Source: Rosellinia necatrix | Lineage: Eukaryota; Ascomycota; Sordariomycetes; Xylariales; Xylariaceae | DNA: 64,000 nucleotides | Direction: 5' to 3' | NCBI GenBank assembly: GCA_021209875.1 | Contig: JAGYVD010000002.1 | Coordinates: forward strand, 496,001-560,000 | Shown here: positions 47,806-58,755 of the stretch, piece after piece | How the letters are laid out: every line of letters starts with the position of its first letter | Position numbering within the stretch: the first letter of the stretch is position 1 | The notes under the pieces: model-generated | What the model saw: only the letters and a program-made list of their open reading frames with translations | Told to the model about the DNA's origin: nothing | Database searches by the model: none | Translations under genes and position numbers: made by a program

Positions 47806-48768
47806 ATGTCTGACCCCGCCATCCGAGACGACTCCCCCCCCTATCCCTAGCCGCCAACATCGCCGGGATCTTGACCTTCGTAGCGGCCCTCCTCGCGGCG
47901 GCCTACGTGCGCCTGACGTACCTGCGCGGCAGCGACCAGGAGTACTTCCGGGTCAAGACGTCGCTGGCGTGGTACAAGACTGAGTCGGACTGGCTCGCGC
48001 GGCTGGTCGAGACCACCACCACCAGCAGCGGCGGCGGCGGCGGTGGCGGCGGCGGCGACGACGATGGGCCCGAGTACCAGGTCTATGACTTCGTCCGGGA
48101 CGACCTGCTGCGGTTAGAGGAGCGCATCCTCGAGCTCGTCGACACCGTCGAAGAGAAGGCCGGCGGCGGCGGCAACGACCATCCGCAGGGTAAGCGGTGG
48201 GCCGTGATCCCGCAGAACTGGCGCTTCACTACGGCCGTCGCCGTGGCGGTGAGTTACCACCAAGGGTACCGGCTGATTGACAGAGAAAGAGAAAGAGAGG
48301 AAGAGAGAAGGTAGTAATCGCTGACACTTGGGGATGCGATTAGTGGTTGCCCATCAGGGCTCAGGCCCTAGAGCTAGTCCGCCAGAGGGAGGCGCTGGCG
48401 GCGCGCGTGTCGTTCACCCAATCCAGCATGATCGCATCGTGAGTACTCTGTTGACAGGCCACCAAAAGCCACGAAGCTGATTTTCTCCCCTGCCTAGGCG
48501 AATTCGCGATCTCGAGCGAAGAAGTGAATCGAGAGCAGATCAGGTCAAGGCTAGTCTTCGGAATTTCGAGGCCATCGTAGAAGACCAGAGAGCCGAGATC
48601 TATCGTCTGGAGGATCTACTTTACCGCGTGATGCATAAAGACCATATCCGTGACCGTGGGGCGGCCCCTCCAGCTAGCTCCCGCGCTATCACACGCGGTT
48701 CCCGAAAATCCCGGCAGAGGAGCGTCTCGATGTCTTCATCGTACAGGCGTCGGGCGATGTCCCAATAG
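47806..48768 (+). pseudogene. Membrane/coiled-coil protein gene with a frameshift in exon 1
   Basis: The start MSDPAIRDDSPP at 47806 runs into a TAG at 47848. The next frame continues smoothly as LSLAANIAGILTFVAALL with no ATG of its own. The switch falls at a run of eight C (47834-47841); a nine-C run would keep one frame, so a 1-nt deletion, real or a sequencing error, is the simplest reading. Downstream exons end at 48248, then 48344-48438 and 48498-48768, all in phase. The product has one N-terminal membrane helix, RVKTSLAWYKTESDWLARL, a Gly-rich insert, and a C-terminal coiled coil (RIRDLERRSESRADQVKASL) with a basic Ser/Arg tail. Family not named; likely fungal-specific. Its stop is only 56 bp from the convergent neighbour's stop. 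Confidence 0.65.
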
Positions 48769-48824
48769 GGGTCTTGTACAGCTGTCTAGAAATGAAGTAC
48801 CGACTTTTTTTTTTTTTAAGTCTT

Positions 48825-49785
48825 TCATAGCTTCAACGAATATCCGCCCCAAAAGAAGAAGCCGAGGACAATGGATAGGGACGCGAGGGCGGGCGAGAGG
48901 CGCAGCTCGATAACGGACCAGACCCAGAGGCAGCCTAGGGGCGGGGAGCGCTTCATGACATACAGGTACCCATAGGTGTTGGATATGTCGACTAGGTAGC
49001 ACCCGGCGGCGGTGCTCGCGACAAAGAAGATGGCCTGTCGGAGGGGATCTTGGAATCGTAGCGGTAGGCCGGGAAGTAGGATGGGTGACGAGTCGTGTGG
49101 GTGGAGCACGTAGAAGAAGGTAAAGAAGACTATATAAGAAGACTACAGTTAGCTCTGGGATAAATGGCAACTACATCATCATATGTGTGTGTATGTGTGT
49201 CTGAGTACGTATGTGTGAGTGCGCATGTCCGCGTGTGTGTCCCCCTCGGTGTGCATGTGTGCGTGTACATGTGAGTATATATGAGTGTGTATGTGTGTGT
49301 GTATGTGTGTGTATGCGTGTATATGTGTGTGTGTGTGTGTGTGTGGATAATGTATGAATGTATATATATAACAAGCCTTCCTTGCACGGCATCACGTTCT
49401 TCTTCTTCTTCTTCTTACCGACTAGGGCCACCAAGGCGCGCGTGACTATCTGATGCCACAGGATCTCCATGGCATACTGATGCTGCACGAGGACGTCAAG
49501 CGTGAAATGCAACATGGCTAAGCTAACCGTCCAGAGCAGAGCTTCCATGATCCTGTCAGCCGTGGGCGACAGGAGCTCTTCATCGTTGTCGTCGCCGTTG
49601 TTTCCGCTGCCCCGACCAACATTGTTCCTCTTCTTGCGTTGGTTGGCGGGGTGCTGGTCGGCCTTTTCGAAGAGGTTGTGCTCTTGGGCTATGTCGAGCA
49701 GCGTCTGTTCGCTCGGGCCGGATCGGTCGGGCTGAGCGAGCTTGATGTCCGCCGCCGCCTTTTTCTGTTTCCGGGTGCGGACCAT
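48825..49785 (-). CDS. Multi-pass membrane protein, DUF7719-like, 223 aa
   Basis: Minus-strand exons are 49785-49419 and 49129-48825; the intron 49130-49418 has GTAAGA donor, AGCTAAC branch and TATATAG acceptor. The N-terminus is basic (MVRTRKQKKAAADIKLA). Four to five hydrophobic segments follow: IMEALLWTVSLAMLHFTLDV, LVALVVFFTFFYVL after the splice, AIFFVASTAAGCYLVDI, and CLWVWSVIELRLSPALASL to the end. The motifs GCYLVDISNTYGY and VMKRSPPLGCLWVWSV match, from memory, a fungal membrane family filed as DUF7719. Function unknown; an ER or other endomembrane location is an inference. The intron is filled with a TG/TATG microsatellite. Confidence 0.8.
49180..49350. repeat. TG/TATG microsatellite inside the DUF7719-like intron
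   Basis: About 170 bp of GTGTGT, GTATGT and TGAGTG units make up most of the 289-nt intron, giving spurious Thr-His ORFs on the minus strand. Confidence 0.9.
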
Positions 49786-51096
49786 GTTGATGTATCAGGA
49801 TATTCGATAGTTCGTGACTCGTCGACTGCCGGGTTGGTCTAGGACAGCTGTTGCAGGGAGCAGGTGGACGGAATGGGGTCGACAAGCTCGTCCAGCCCAG
49901 ATTCCCGTAGGCTAGATACTTAGATACCTGATTGTATACCTAGTGCGGTGAGTGAGTGGGTGTATGCTCCTCCCCTCTCTATCGGTTCATGTGTTGGCAC
50001 GTGTATTTTAAGTTGGCTTGTCCGCAGCAGACGTGATAGACAGCTGTCCTGCAATGGAACCTAAGAATCTGCTAAGGAGAAGCTTGTAAGGCTTGTAAGA
50101 AGAAGCCTGGAACCCCTTGAGCTACTGCACAACCCAAGAAAATGATGTAGGCTCGGATGCGTGTACCAAGTACTGGTACGCGTATGACCGATTGGGCCCC
50201 GCTTGGCTAGTCCTGTTCGGGCATGATTCAAGGTGAGAAGACACGCCAAGATCTTTCTCCGTTCTGATTGGACTACCTGCCGCACCATCGGTCGATCGCG
50301 ACCGTGCTTTTAACCATGTAGTGTATGTAGTGTAGGTATGCACACACACATAGATAGTTTTGCCCCAATTCCGATCCATCGTCGGAATCCCCTCCCTGTT
50401 CAAGCAGTTGCCCATCCCGACACCGGGATTGGCTCTAGACCGCGAGCTAATTGGAATCGATTGGAATCTTGCCCCCAGATCGGCTGCCCGTCACGAGGGC
50501 ATGGACCTAGGTTCCATCCGAGTCGCGCGACGATTGATCATCGCCAGCTGGCGTCGTCCCGTCCCCTCATGCGCCTCTCCCAATCCACCCCTCATTGGCC
50601 CATTTCCATCCATTATAACTACCCTCACTACCTCGCTACTTACCCTACTTGCCTGCTAGGTAAGGTACCTGGTAAGCGTTGAAATAAGTACCGGCAGACC
50701 TGCTTGCACCCATTCCACCCCCCAAGCCCGCCCGCCTCCCGCGATCTCCTGCGACCTTCCATCTCGACCTCCGTTCCATCCTAGCCCGAGTGAAGAAGGG
50801 GTAGGAGGCTCTGCTTCAAGTTGTTTTCTACCCCTTCCCTACACTGTGTGTTGCATTCTCTGCCTCGGCCCGATTGACTGCCCCGGCGTGTGTGTCTGTC
50901 CTCTGCGAGCCACCAACTGCTGGAGCTGTCCTGTTGTCCTGCCGTCCTGCTGTCTGCTATCCTTGACCGCCATTATTTCTCCTGGGCTGCTTGGGAGAAT
51001 AGAGGGGCTGTGAAACCACCTTGTACACCTTGTCATTGAATAGATTTCATCCGCAATCCCGACCAGCAGACTGACGGGGGATCCCTCTTGCGCACA
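49786..51096. other. Divergent intergenic region between DUF7719-like gene and GPI12
   Basis: 1.3 kb separating two genes that point away from each other; likely holds both promoters. It includes TGTAGTGTATG words at about 50317-50337 and a pyrimidine-rich stretch before GPI12. No gene was recognised. Confidence 0.6.
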
Positions 51097-52212
51097 ATGG
51101 AGAAATACAATCGCATCATGGAGTACTTGACCACCTCGGAGTACCTGGCCAGGTCGTCCGAGTACCTGACCAAGGAGGTCCTAACGGCCGCCAGCGTCCC
51201 CGTCGTCCTCCTCGGCGTACTGCCGCTGCTGTACACGTACACAAGTGCCACCACCCAGACGCGATTGCCCACCCTGCGCAACAAGAGGGTGTGCCTCCTC
51301 ATCGCCCACCCGGACGATGAGGCCATGTTCTTCGCCCCTACCGTGCTCGCCCTAACCCGGCCCGAGAGCGGCAACCACGTCAAGATCCTGTGCCTGAGCT
51401 CGGGCAATGCCGACGGCCTGGGTGACACGCGCCGCCGCGAGCTGGTCAAGAGCGCCAAGATCCTGGGCCTGAGGAAGGAAGAGGACGTCTTCGTCCTCGA
51501 CGACCCGTGAGTGTGCCCTGTTTCTATTGCTTCAATCCGGACTATATCCTACTTTCCCGCTCGCGGTCTGTGCGCATTCCACGCCCGTCTTGGCCGGAGC
51601 CCCCCAATTCACCGTAGAGACATCCGAGTACTAACCGCAGATGCGAATGACAGAGACTTCCCCGATTCTATGACCACGAAGTGGGATTCGGAACGCATAT
51701 CAGCCCTCCTCTGCCGCGCCTTCGCGCCCCATCTCGCCGCCAGCAAATCTTCCGCCCGCGATGAGGCCCCCACCGCCGTCATCGACATCCTCATCACCTT
51801 CGACCGATCCGGCGTGTCCTCCCACCCGAACCACATCTCCCTTTACCACGGCGCCCGCTCCTTCATCTCCACCCTGCTGCGCGGCAAGCCCGGTTGGGCC
51901 TCACCTGTGGATCTCTACACCCTCACGTCGGTTGGCATGCTGCGCAAGTACGCCGGCTTCCTCGACACCTTCACCACCATGGGCGCCTTCCTCTTCCGCG
52001 GCGCCGAGGCCCGCCGCAAGAGCCAAAAGGGCAACCCGGGCACCCTGGTGAACCTGAGCAATCTGATCGGCGGGCGTGAGACCTACGGGTTAGCCCGCCG
52101 TGCCATGACCGAGGCACACAAGAGCCAGATGGTCTGGTTCCGCTGGGGTTGGATCTTCCTGAGTCGATACATGCTGATTAACGACCTACGACTTGAGCAC
52201 GTCGACCCATGA
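51097..52212 (+). CDS. GPI12: N-acetylglucosaminyl-phosphatidylinositol de-N-acetylase (PIG-L/GPI12)
   Basis: Catalyses the second step of GPI-anchor synthesis at the ER: removal of acetate from GlcNAc-PI. Exons are 51097-51506 and 51654-52212, giving 322 aa. The intron (51507-51653) has a GTGAGT donor and a TACTAAC branch. The nearer CAG at 51640 would break the frame, so the acceptor is the CAG ending at 51653, giving DDPDFPDSMTTKWD as in the family. A membrane anchor lies at about 33-49. Metal-binding and catalytic motifs: AHPDDEAMFF with HPDDE at 71-75, and SSHPNHISLYHG containing the HxxH pair. It is convergent with the mitochondrial gene downstream. Confidence 0.93.
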
Positions 52213-52637
52213 CACAGCATCGGATAGTTGTTGATCAGCAGTTAAGGAAAGAAAGAGCAAAAAAAAAAAAAAAAAGAAAAGAAAAAAGAAGAGAACTTCT
52301 CTAGCTACGAGCATCGGCACATCGGAAGTCCACATATCACCATGGGAGGGCGTCAGGGTAATTATCCTCTTGCCATGGCTCATGCTGGCCCGACATCGAT
52401 CTTCACGATACATACTGGCTCGTCGTATTGTATATAGAGGGCACCGAGACTTGGTTACGAAACTATGTGCAAGCAGGTAGGGCGGGTGATGGAGATGCCG
52501 TCCGTCTCGTCTATTGTATCTCATCTCATTTAGGTCGTAAAATCTTGTACATACCAATGCAGAATACAGTAAAATAGGCGAAGACCCCGGCTCAGGAAAA
52601 CATGTGATGGTGTACTTGCGCTCAGGACCGAATACGA
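52213..52637. other. Convergent 3' intergenic (425 bp)
   Basis: Shared 3' flank of GPI12 and the ATPase-expression gene, with a poly-A tract at 52259-52276. Nothing else recognised. Confidence 0.65.
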
Positions 52638-54896
52638 TCACGGAGAGGTTTGCGCAGGCCGTGTAGTCGTGTATTTGAATACATCCTTCCCTGGAGCGAG
52701 GAGATTCAAGGGGTCTGTCCGCTTGGATACCTTGAAGTCGGCGAGCGCATGGCTGGACAGGACGGCGACCTTCGACTTCCTGAAGCGCTTCAGTGTCCGT
52801 ACTCCCCACCTATTCGTCATGGGAACCACCTGCTCGACAAAACCTGTTTGTAGGACTGTAAAGGTCTCGATATTCGGGTCGACCAATGAGACACGGCCCG
52901 TGGGTGTCAAGTATTCGACAGGATTCTTGAGGAAAGGTCGAAACTCCTGGATGAAAGCGGGGACCAGCGGGTTTGGGACGGGACTGGTCTTAGAGAATGA
53001 CATGCGTTTGAATATCATGCGGCACCATACCGAGATGTCGTACCACATCCGCTGCTTTTTGAATCGCGCGCGTTCAAACCGGCGGGTTGTCAAACTGGGG
53101 GTGATCCCGTCGCGGAGTTGCCGCGTGTAGTCGAACACGGCGGCTTCATATTCTCGACATTGCTCATCGTATAGTGCGATGGCCTCCCTCATACGTGATA
53201 ATGCTGGTGCTGGGTCGTCGCTGGCTCGGCCGATGAGGCTCCGAATAAGCAAGTCGTATAATTTGAAGGTGGGCATTTGGTTATACGGGGGCGAGGTCAT
53301 GGTGTTCCAGATCATCTCCACAGCCTGTGGACTTGGAATTTTGGCGTACCATCCGGCCATTTCCCAGGCGGTAGACGCTGGCGGTGTGCTCATGATATAC
53401 GTCCACTCCATTAAGTCTTCCCAAACGTCCAGAGGTATGGGAATATTGTGTGTATTTGACAAGTATTCGACTAGTTGCACTGCGACAGCAATCTCGGCGT
53501 TAGAGCCATATGTTTCTACCACGGCTCGCATGAGGCGGACCGTAGGTGTAATGCGAGCAGGCGACGAGCTAAAATCGATATTGCTGGCCCATTGTCCCTC
53601 GGGCTCCTCGGGAAAGGGATGCGGCGACCGGATACCGAAATACGCTTGTAGGATATTGGCACCGATGAAGCGCAAGGAGCCGGCGCGGGCCAGAGCAATC
53701 ATAAGCGCACACATGAGGTTCTCATCTATGCGAAAACTATGCGTTGCCACGACTGTCCTAAATAGCTTCACTGCAGGTTTCTGGCCTCGAAGTGTCCTCA
53801 TAAGCTCCTCTACGTGGGCAATATCTTTATTTAGGCCGAACTGCAACCTGTTGCGCCGTAGCACTAGACGCAACCCGTCCATGTCACGTACCACACGGGG
53901 GCGTAATACAAGACGAGATCGATGTAAGTTCCGCGGCGTGACCATTCTTGTTACCTTCTGGTAGTTCGTGTATAGGGGCTCTGTTAAGAACCGCGCCTTG
54001 ATATATTCGGTATAGACTTCGGCGTTCCGCCATGCCAGGGCGGGTGACGCATTTATATCATTCCAAAGGGCTCCCGCGCCGGAAATATCACTTGCAGCGC
54101 CGGCACATCGGATGAGCGCGATGTACTCCTCGAGGTGTAGGGTGTAGCCCAAATCTTTTAGGGCTCTCATAAGAATAAGCAAGCGCCGCAACAGCCGCGT
54201 GTAGAGCTTCCGCACCCCCCAGTAATCGAGACTTGATTCCATATAGAGCTTCTTGAACATGCCTACCGGAGTGTGGCCGTTGTCGATTGCATCGCAATCC
54301 CGAGCAACACGCAGCGGATCGAGAGCACGGAAGAATTCGGTGAAAGTAGTCCGAGGAATCGCCGCCGCAGCATCCTGGAGATCTTCTCGGTTCATAAGCT
54401 CAATCACGGCCAGTTGGATCAAGAGCTGGCGGGTATCTCCCGCGCGCATCGCTAGCAGAGCGCCCCTAAAGGGATCTATAGGCTGGGTAGCAGGGTCAAG
54501 ATGGGCCGCAGCTGGTGCGTCACGAGTAGGGACGATGATACGAGGGCGACTCGGGGGCTCGGCCACACGTGAAACATCGGCACCTGAGCGAGTGAGCAGT
54601 GATTGGAGATAGGCCATGGCATCTTGGGAGATGGGTGAGGGGGAGGAATGGGTGGTGGCGTGGCGGACGCTAGGGGTGCCATTGATGCCCTGGGGGCGTA
54701 TAGCAGGACGGCAGGTGTCGCATGATGCAGATTGAGGCGGGTTGTAACGGTTTGGTGGGCGAGATGGCTTTGGGTGGTGGTGGTGAAAACGCCGACGGAG
54801 TCGTTGAGTTAAGATGCTTGAGGGGGTTCCCTTAGGAGCTCGCGGAAGCAAGGCATGACAGCTACGATTCTCGACCACTGAAATAGCCGAAAACAT
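52638..54896 (-). CDS. Mitochondrial ATPase-expression-type protein (ATP13/AEP-like), 752 aa
   Basis: Single-exon gene from ATG 54896. The N-terminus is basic, Ser/His-rich and lacks acidic residues for about 90 positions, as expected for a mitochondrial targeting region. The body consists of paired helices resembling helical-repeat (PPR-like) RNA-binding proteins. The C-terminal third has segments such as LDVWEDLMEWTYIMSTPP, VEMIWNTMTSPPYNQMPTFK, RRFERARFKKQRMWYDISVW and PLVPAFIQEFRPFLKNPVEY. From memory these match the fungal domain annotated as mitochondrial ATPase expression. Members are thought to support translation or stability of mitochondrial ATP-synthase mRNAs. The family call is moderate; mitochondrial location is well supported. 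It is head-to-head with LSM3. Confidence 0.72.
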   Translation of the reverse strand: MFSAISVVENRSCHALLPRAPKGTPSSILTQRLRRRFHHHHPKPSRPPNRYNPPQSASCDTCRPAIRPQGINGTPSVRHATTHSSPSPISQDAMAYLQSLLTRSGADVSRVAEPPSRPRIIVPTRDAPAAAHLDPATQPIDPFRGALLAMRAGDTRQLLIQLAVIELMNREDLQDAAAAIPRTTFTEFFRALDPLRVARDCDAIDNGHTPVGMFKKLYMESSLDYWGVRKLYTRLLRRLLILMRALKDLGYTLHLEEYIALIRCAGAASDISGAGALWNDINASPALAWRNAEVYTEYIKARFLTEPLYTNYQKVTRMVTPRNLHRSRLVLRPRVVRDMDGLRLVLRRNRLQFGLNKDIAHVEELMRTLRGQKPAVKLFRTVVATHSFRIDENLMCALMIALARAGSLRFIGANILQAYFGIRSPHPFPEEPEGQWASNIDFSSSPARITPTVRLMRAVVETYGSNAEIAVAVQLVEYLSNTHNIPIPLDVWEDLMEWTYIMSTPPASTAWEMAGWYAKIPSPQAVEMIWNTMTSPPYNQMPTFKLYDLLIRSLIGRASDDPAPALSRMREAIALYDEQCREYEAAVFDYTRQLRDGITPSLTTRRFERARFKKQRMWYDISVWCRMIFKRMSFSKTSPVPNPLVPAFIQEFRPFLKNPVEYLTPTGRVSLVDPNIETFTVLQTGFVEQVVPMTNRWGVRTLKRFRKSKVAVLSSHALADFKVSKRTDPLNLLAPGKDVFKYTTTRPAQTSP

Positions 54897-55508
54897 GGTG
54901 AGCGAGGGCTATTTAAGACGTGGAAGCATGGCTAGGCACGGGGTACCCGGGGCGGAAAAGTGAGGTTGTCGTGGGTTGGTGATGGGAAAGGTTACGCCTG
55001 TGGCAGCAAGTAAGTAGTTATCGAAGAACTGGGGGGTTCAAGTATTTGACCGTTAGCGCCGTAGGTATGGGGTAAAGTGCAACCGGGTTTGCCCCATACC
55101 CCACTGTCAGGTAAGTTAAAACTACCTACCTAGGTACTTCAGTATGTACCTAAGTACGAGCCCTGAGGCCTGTCCCATATCCATGCGTTACGGGTACCGG
55201 GTAGAGCACCCAATTGAAGGGCACTGACTAGGTACCTAGTACTTAACTAACTTTATAGTGGTCACAGCTTTTTGGAGAAGCTTGCCAAGCCACATCTACT
55301 GCTAGCATTAGCCAAAGGACGTTGCCAGGTTCCTCACAACTGCCAAGAAATGCAGCGGATTGACGAGGCTGCAACCTACTCCAGACCACCATCCCCAATA
55401 TTGAAGATCAAGTCCCCCCCGGAATAGCTCCGTGCAAACGAAAAGGCAGCTTCCTACACTCCAGCTACTGAATCCGACACGACACCGTGCCAATACAGTA
55501 TCACCACC
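54897..55508. promoter_or_regulatory. 612-bp divergent intergenic, putative shared promoter
   Basis: Lies between the start codons of the ATPase-expression gene (minus) and LSM3 (plus). Contains GGTACCTAGGTA-type palindromic words at 55110-55250 and a short pyrimidine-rich stretch before LSM3. No gene was recognised; the promoter role is inferred only from position. Confidence 0.5.
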
Positions 55509-55992
55509 ATGGCCGATGTTGAAGAGGGTCCATCCGGCTCTGTGTCGGAGCCCCTCGACCTCGTGCGTCTCCTGCTCGACGAGGTGGTGTTCGTGAAGCT
55601 CCGAGGTGACCGGGAGTTGAAGGGGCGTTTATACGTAAGCCCATGGACCAGCCACCTTTCGCCCAAGGAATTCTTCATCCAGGCTGACCAGTCTCTCAGG
55701 CCTACGATAGCCACATGAACCTCGTGTTGGGTGACGTGGTGGAGACGATTTATTTTGTGGACGAAGAAGACGATGAAGAAGACATCAAGGTGAGCCGCCA
55801 GCCGCCCTCCTTTTTTGTATCATCGTATAGCCTTATAACGCAAATAGACTACTACGAAAAAGTCCGAGATGCTATTTGTTCGAGGTAGGTGACCCAATCC
55901 ACGGTTAACCAGAATTAAGACTCCATCACTAACCAACCCTCTTCGTCCCAGGCGATAGTGTGGTCTTAGTCTCACCTCAAAACTCATCGTGA
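55509..55992 (+). CDS. LSM3: U6 snRNA-associated Sm-like protein LSm3
   Basis: Subunit of the LSm2-8 ring on U6 snRNA and the LSm1-7 ring in mRNA decay. Exons are 55509-55634, 55700-55789, 55848-55884 and 55952-55992, giving 97 aa, the normal length. The three introns (65, 58 and 67 nt) are GT-AG, and the last two exons are too short for ordinary ORF scans. The Sm1 motif spans [17 protein letters not shown] plus [15 protein letters not shown] after the first splice. The Sm2 motif is [14 protein letters not shown] across exons 3-4. The acidic loop [11 protein letters not shown] is typical of LSm3. Confidence 0.95.
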
Positions 55993-56986
55993 GCCGCCAG
56001 ATCGTTATATGTGTCGATGTAAAGCCTGTATGCTGTGTGTAGTCATCATGCGCAAGGCTACATAGTAGCCAGCCGGCCGCTTACCGGACTACCGGGGATG
56101 TGGGATATCGCGCAAAAAAAGGACACCGGAGTCTCAGAGCAAAGGGGGTAATCCCCCACTTATAGAGATAATTGGTCGGATTAGCAGTGCCAGCCCAGGC
56201 CAATAAAGCGTAATCACTACCGAATATATCAAGTTCGTCGTAAAAGCCGCTAAATAATATTCGTCAGGTATTCTAATGTAAAATCATATTTTAAGTTCCC
56301 GTTTCTATTTAAACTAACATCCCGGTTTATCTACTTATTATCCTTGCTACTTTCAGTAGCATCTATTACTTCCTCTGATGCTTGCTACTGTCACGGAACC
56401 ATGCCCGGCCACCAGGCACGGGCCCAAAGACCATGTATACAAGCTATAATAGCTGGCGACTACCTGACAGAAGGAACTTCCCTCCTTGTGCAATAACATA
56501 AGCCATTTCTGGAACTACCAGCAGTAGGAACTGTGACAGCTGCTTCCTGTAAAGCTTACTGCTTTCTATGAAAGACCGCTACCCCCGCAAGGCTCACTCG
56601 CTACTTCTTGTGCGGTTTGCTACTTCACAAAATTACTTACCAGGTACTCTTCATACGTATTAAGTGCCTTCCTTAACCTTTGAACACTCTCACTGTTTCC
56701 ATTTCCATTTCTTTCATAGGCCACGTAAATTCCGGAACCAGTCACCTACTTACTACCTAGGGAAAGCAATTCGGGACAAGGCACAACCTGACACTACCCA
56801 GAGCACTTGACACCAACTACGCCGTATTCCCTAATACAACTTCTATCTCCCTTTCTCCTAGCCAAGCCAATCCAGTTATTTTTCATCGTCTATTATACGT
56901 CGGCCCTCGGCTCCCGCGCCTGACCCTCGTGGAACATTTACAGAAGCTCGCAGGTCTTAGCACCGTTCTGCCTTACCAAAAGCGCC
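55993..56986. other. Intergenic between LSM3 and the deaminase-like gene
   Basis: About 1 kb, no gene recognised. The stretch 56200-56360 is AT-rich; words such as TGCTACT/CTTGCTACT recur at 56340-56640. Confidence 0.55.
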
Positions 56987-58755
56987 ATGTCGCAATCAAT
57001 GGATGATAGCGATTTCATCGCCGTGGAATCTACCGATACCCAGCGCGGCGACCTGGGGTATTTCTCCCATAAACTAGCAAAGAAGGGTAAAAAAATCCAA
57101 GTATTCATCAAAATACTCGAGGTCGATACGGGTATCCGGATGGATAGGTCGAAAACCATTGGGACAATAACTGTAAAAAATAGTAACAACATCCTTATGC
57201 TCGCCCATTCGGGTTATTCATCCAGGATACAGAAAGAATTCAATTGTTTAGATACCGCAAAGTGGAACACTATTACTCTCAGTAAGTAATTACCTGCCTA
57301 CCTATCTCTAGCAATTACAACACTAAACCTTGCTAGATTATTTAGCCAAGCAGATAAGATTTAAGTTCCCTATGAACAACCGAGACAATGCTCGTGCTCC
57401 AATTTTAGATGAGCACCGGGGCCGGGCCCATGCGGGTCATGTGGAAGTTCTGCTTGCCGCAGTAGGTGTGCTCCTCACTTGATATGTGAATAAAGGAAGG
57501 AGTTCTAACCAGTTATTTGTTTTCTCTAGTGGTACGTTGTAGAAACCGTCCGAAAGGCGTTCAACTTCGACGATAAATCGGAAAAATGGGTAATTGCACA
57601 ACTGAGGCGCCTGAGGGAGGCCGACCTAGGCAACAAACGAACAGCGTTCATCACCATCGACTCGCAACCTTGCCGCACCTGTCTACAGTTTCTTAACCAA
57701 CTTTCCCAATATACTGGTATTTTGTTCATGGTAACCGGGTCCAGAGGTGTTGGGCCAATACAAGTCCGTATTGGCGGAGAAAGGCGATTAGACGTAGTAG
57801 GAGATGTCTTCATAGAATCGGAGGATGAGCCGATAGCCGATGCCCACGAGGAAGAAAACTCAAATCCGGAGCCACTTAGAGGCCTACCCTTGGAGCCCGT
57901 GACACCGGCGCCTAAGCCGATTCTGCGCAGATCTACATCTTGGAAAGCCGTCCAATGGACGCCGGATGACCCAGACACGCTTTTATCCTGCTATAAAAGA
58001 AAAACGCCGGTTTACCAACCCCCGGGGCATAGCTATACACCGCCACGCCCAGAAACGCCGGTCGACATAGAGAGATACTGGGCAAACAACTCTCCGGGCA
58101 CGCAAGCTGCTAGGGGCAAAGAAGTGTTGGTGCCAAGAGTAGAAAAGAATGTACTAGGGAAGGCAGTCTGCGCCCCGAGGGCTAACGGCAGCTGGGAGGA
58201 TTTAGGAAATGGCCTTTGTGAGAACTCTTCTAACTGCTCCCTCCCCCACCCCCATTTCCACCCATCAACCGACGACTAACGGAAAACACGACAGTCATTT
58301 GTGAAACGAATAAATCCCGAGACTGGCCAGAGGAAAAGAGTATGAAAGAAGAGCCTTCTCCCGCGTTCCCCTCTCCAACACCGGCCCGGGAATACACACA
58401 GCGCGACGAGACCCCTGCGGGCGCGACGGAACCGCAGGGGAGCAGCGGGCAAGACTTCGCGTCGAGCGCGTACTGGGCGACAAGGGAGATAGTAACGGCT
58501 AAGAAAAGCGCGGAGCATAGCATTGTCCAGGCCACGCCGCCGCCGCCGCGTGAGGAATTTCTCGTTAGATCTCACCGACCCCGCCACGGACCAACGAAGA
58601 CGACGACGACGACGACAGCGGGCCTGTGGCCCGGCGGCCGCCGGATCCAGCGCCTCGACGAGTTCCGCCACCGCGGCGAGGACGACGCAGCGGCTGACGA
58701 GTCCATGTTCCGTCGGCGCTACGCCATACTCCGGTCGAGGCGCCGGGAGTCTTAA
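56987..58755 (+). CDS. Candidate deaminase-fold protein with HVE and PCRTC motifs, 522 aa
   Basis: Exons are 56987-57281, 57337-57461, 57530-58217 and 58295-58755; phases close exactly. Introns are 55, 68 and 77 nt, with fungal donors and branch sites; the last one skips a stop at 58277. The N-terminal 100 residues are basic/beta-like. HVE at 133-135 (RAHAGHVEVLLAAWYVVE) and PCRTC at 187-191 (FITIDSQPCRTCLQFL) fit the zinc-binding and proton-shuttling signature of the cytidine/nucleic-acid deaminase superfamily, (H/C)xE followed by PCxxC. The helix-strand order between them (VETVRKAF, KRTAFITID) also fits. The 300-residue C-terminal part is Pro/Glu/Arg-rich and probably disordered. Substrate unknown. 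The fold call rests on motifs only; a chance match or a different zinc protein remains possible. Confidence 0.62.

Noticed and set aside
51641..51653. Nearer CAG acceptor (ending 51640) for the GPI12 intron
   Set aside because: Using it with the only plausible donor puts the reading frame into an immediate TGA; the CAG at 51651-51653 gives the conserved DFPDSM segment.
58218..58279. Stopping the deaminase-like protein at 58279
   Set aside because: A donor GTGAGA, a CTAAC branch and a CAG acceptor flank this stretch, and splicing joins in phase to a 153-codon open exon; the unspliced end is low-complexity Pro/His. Not confirmed by transcript data.
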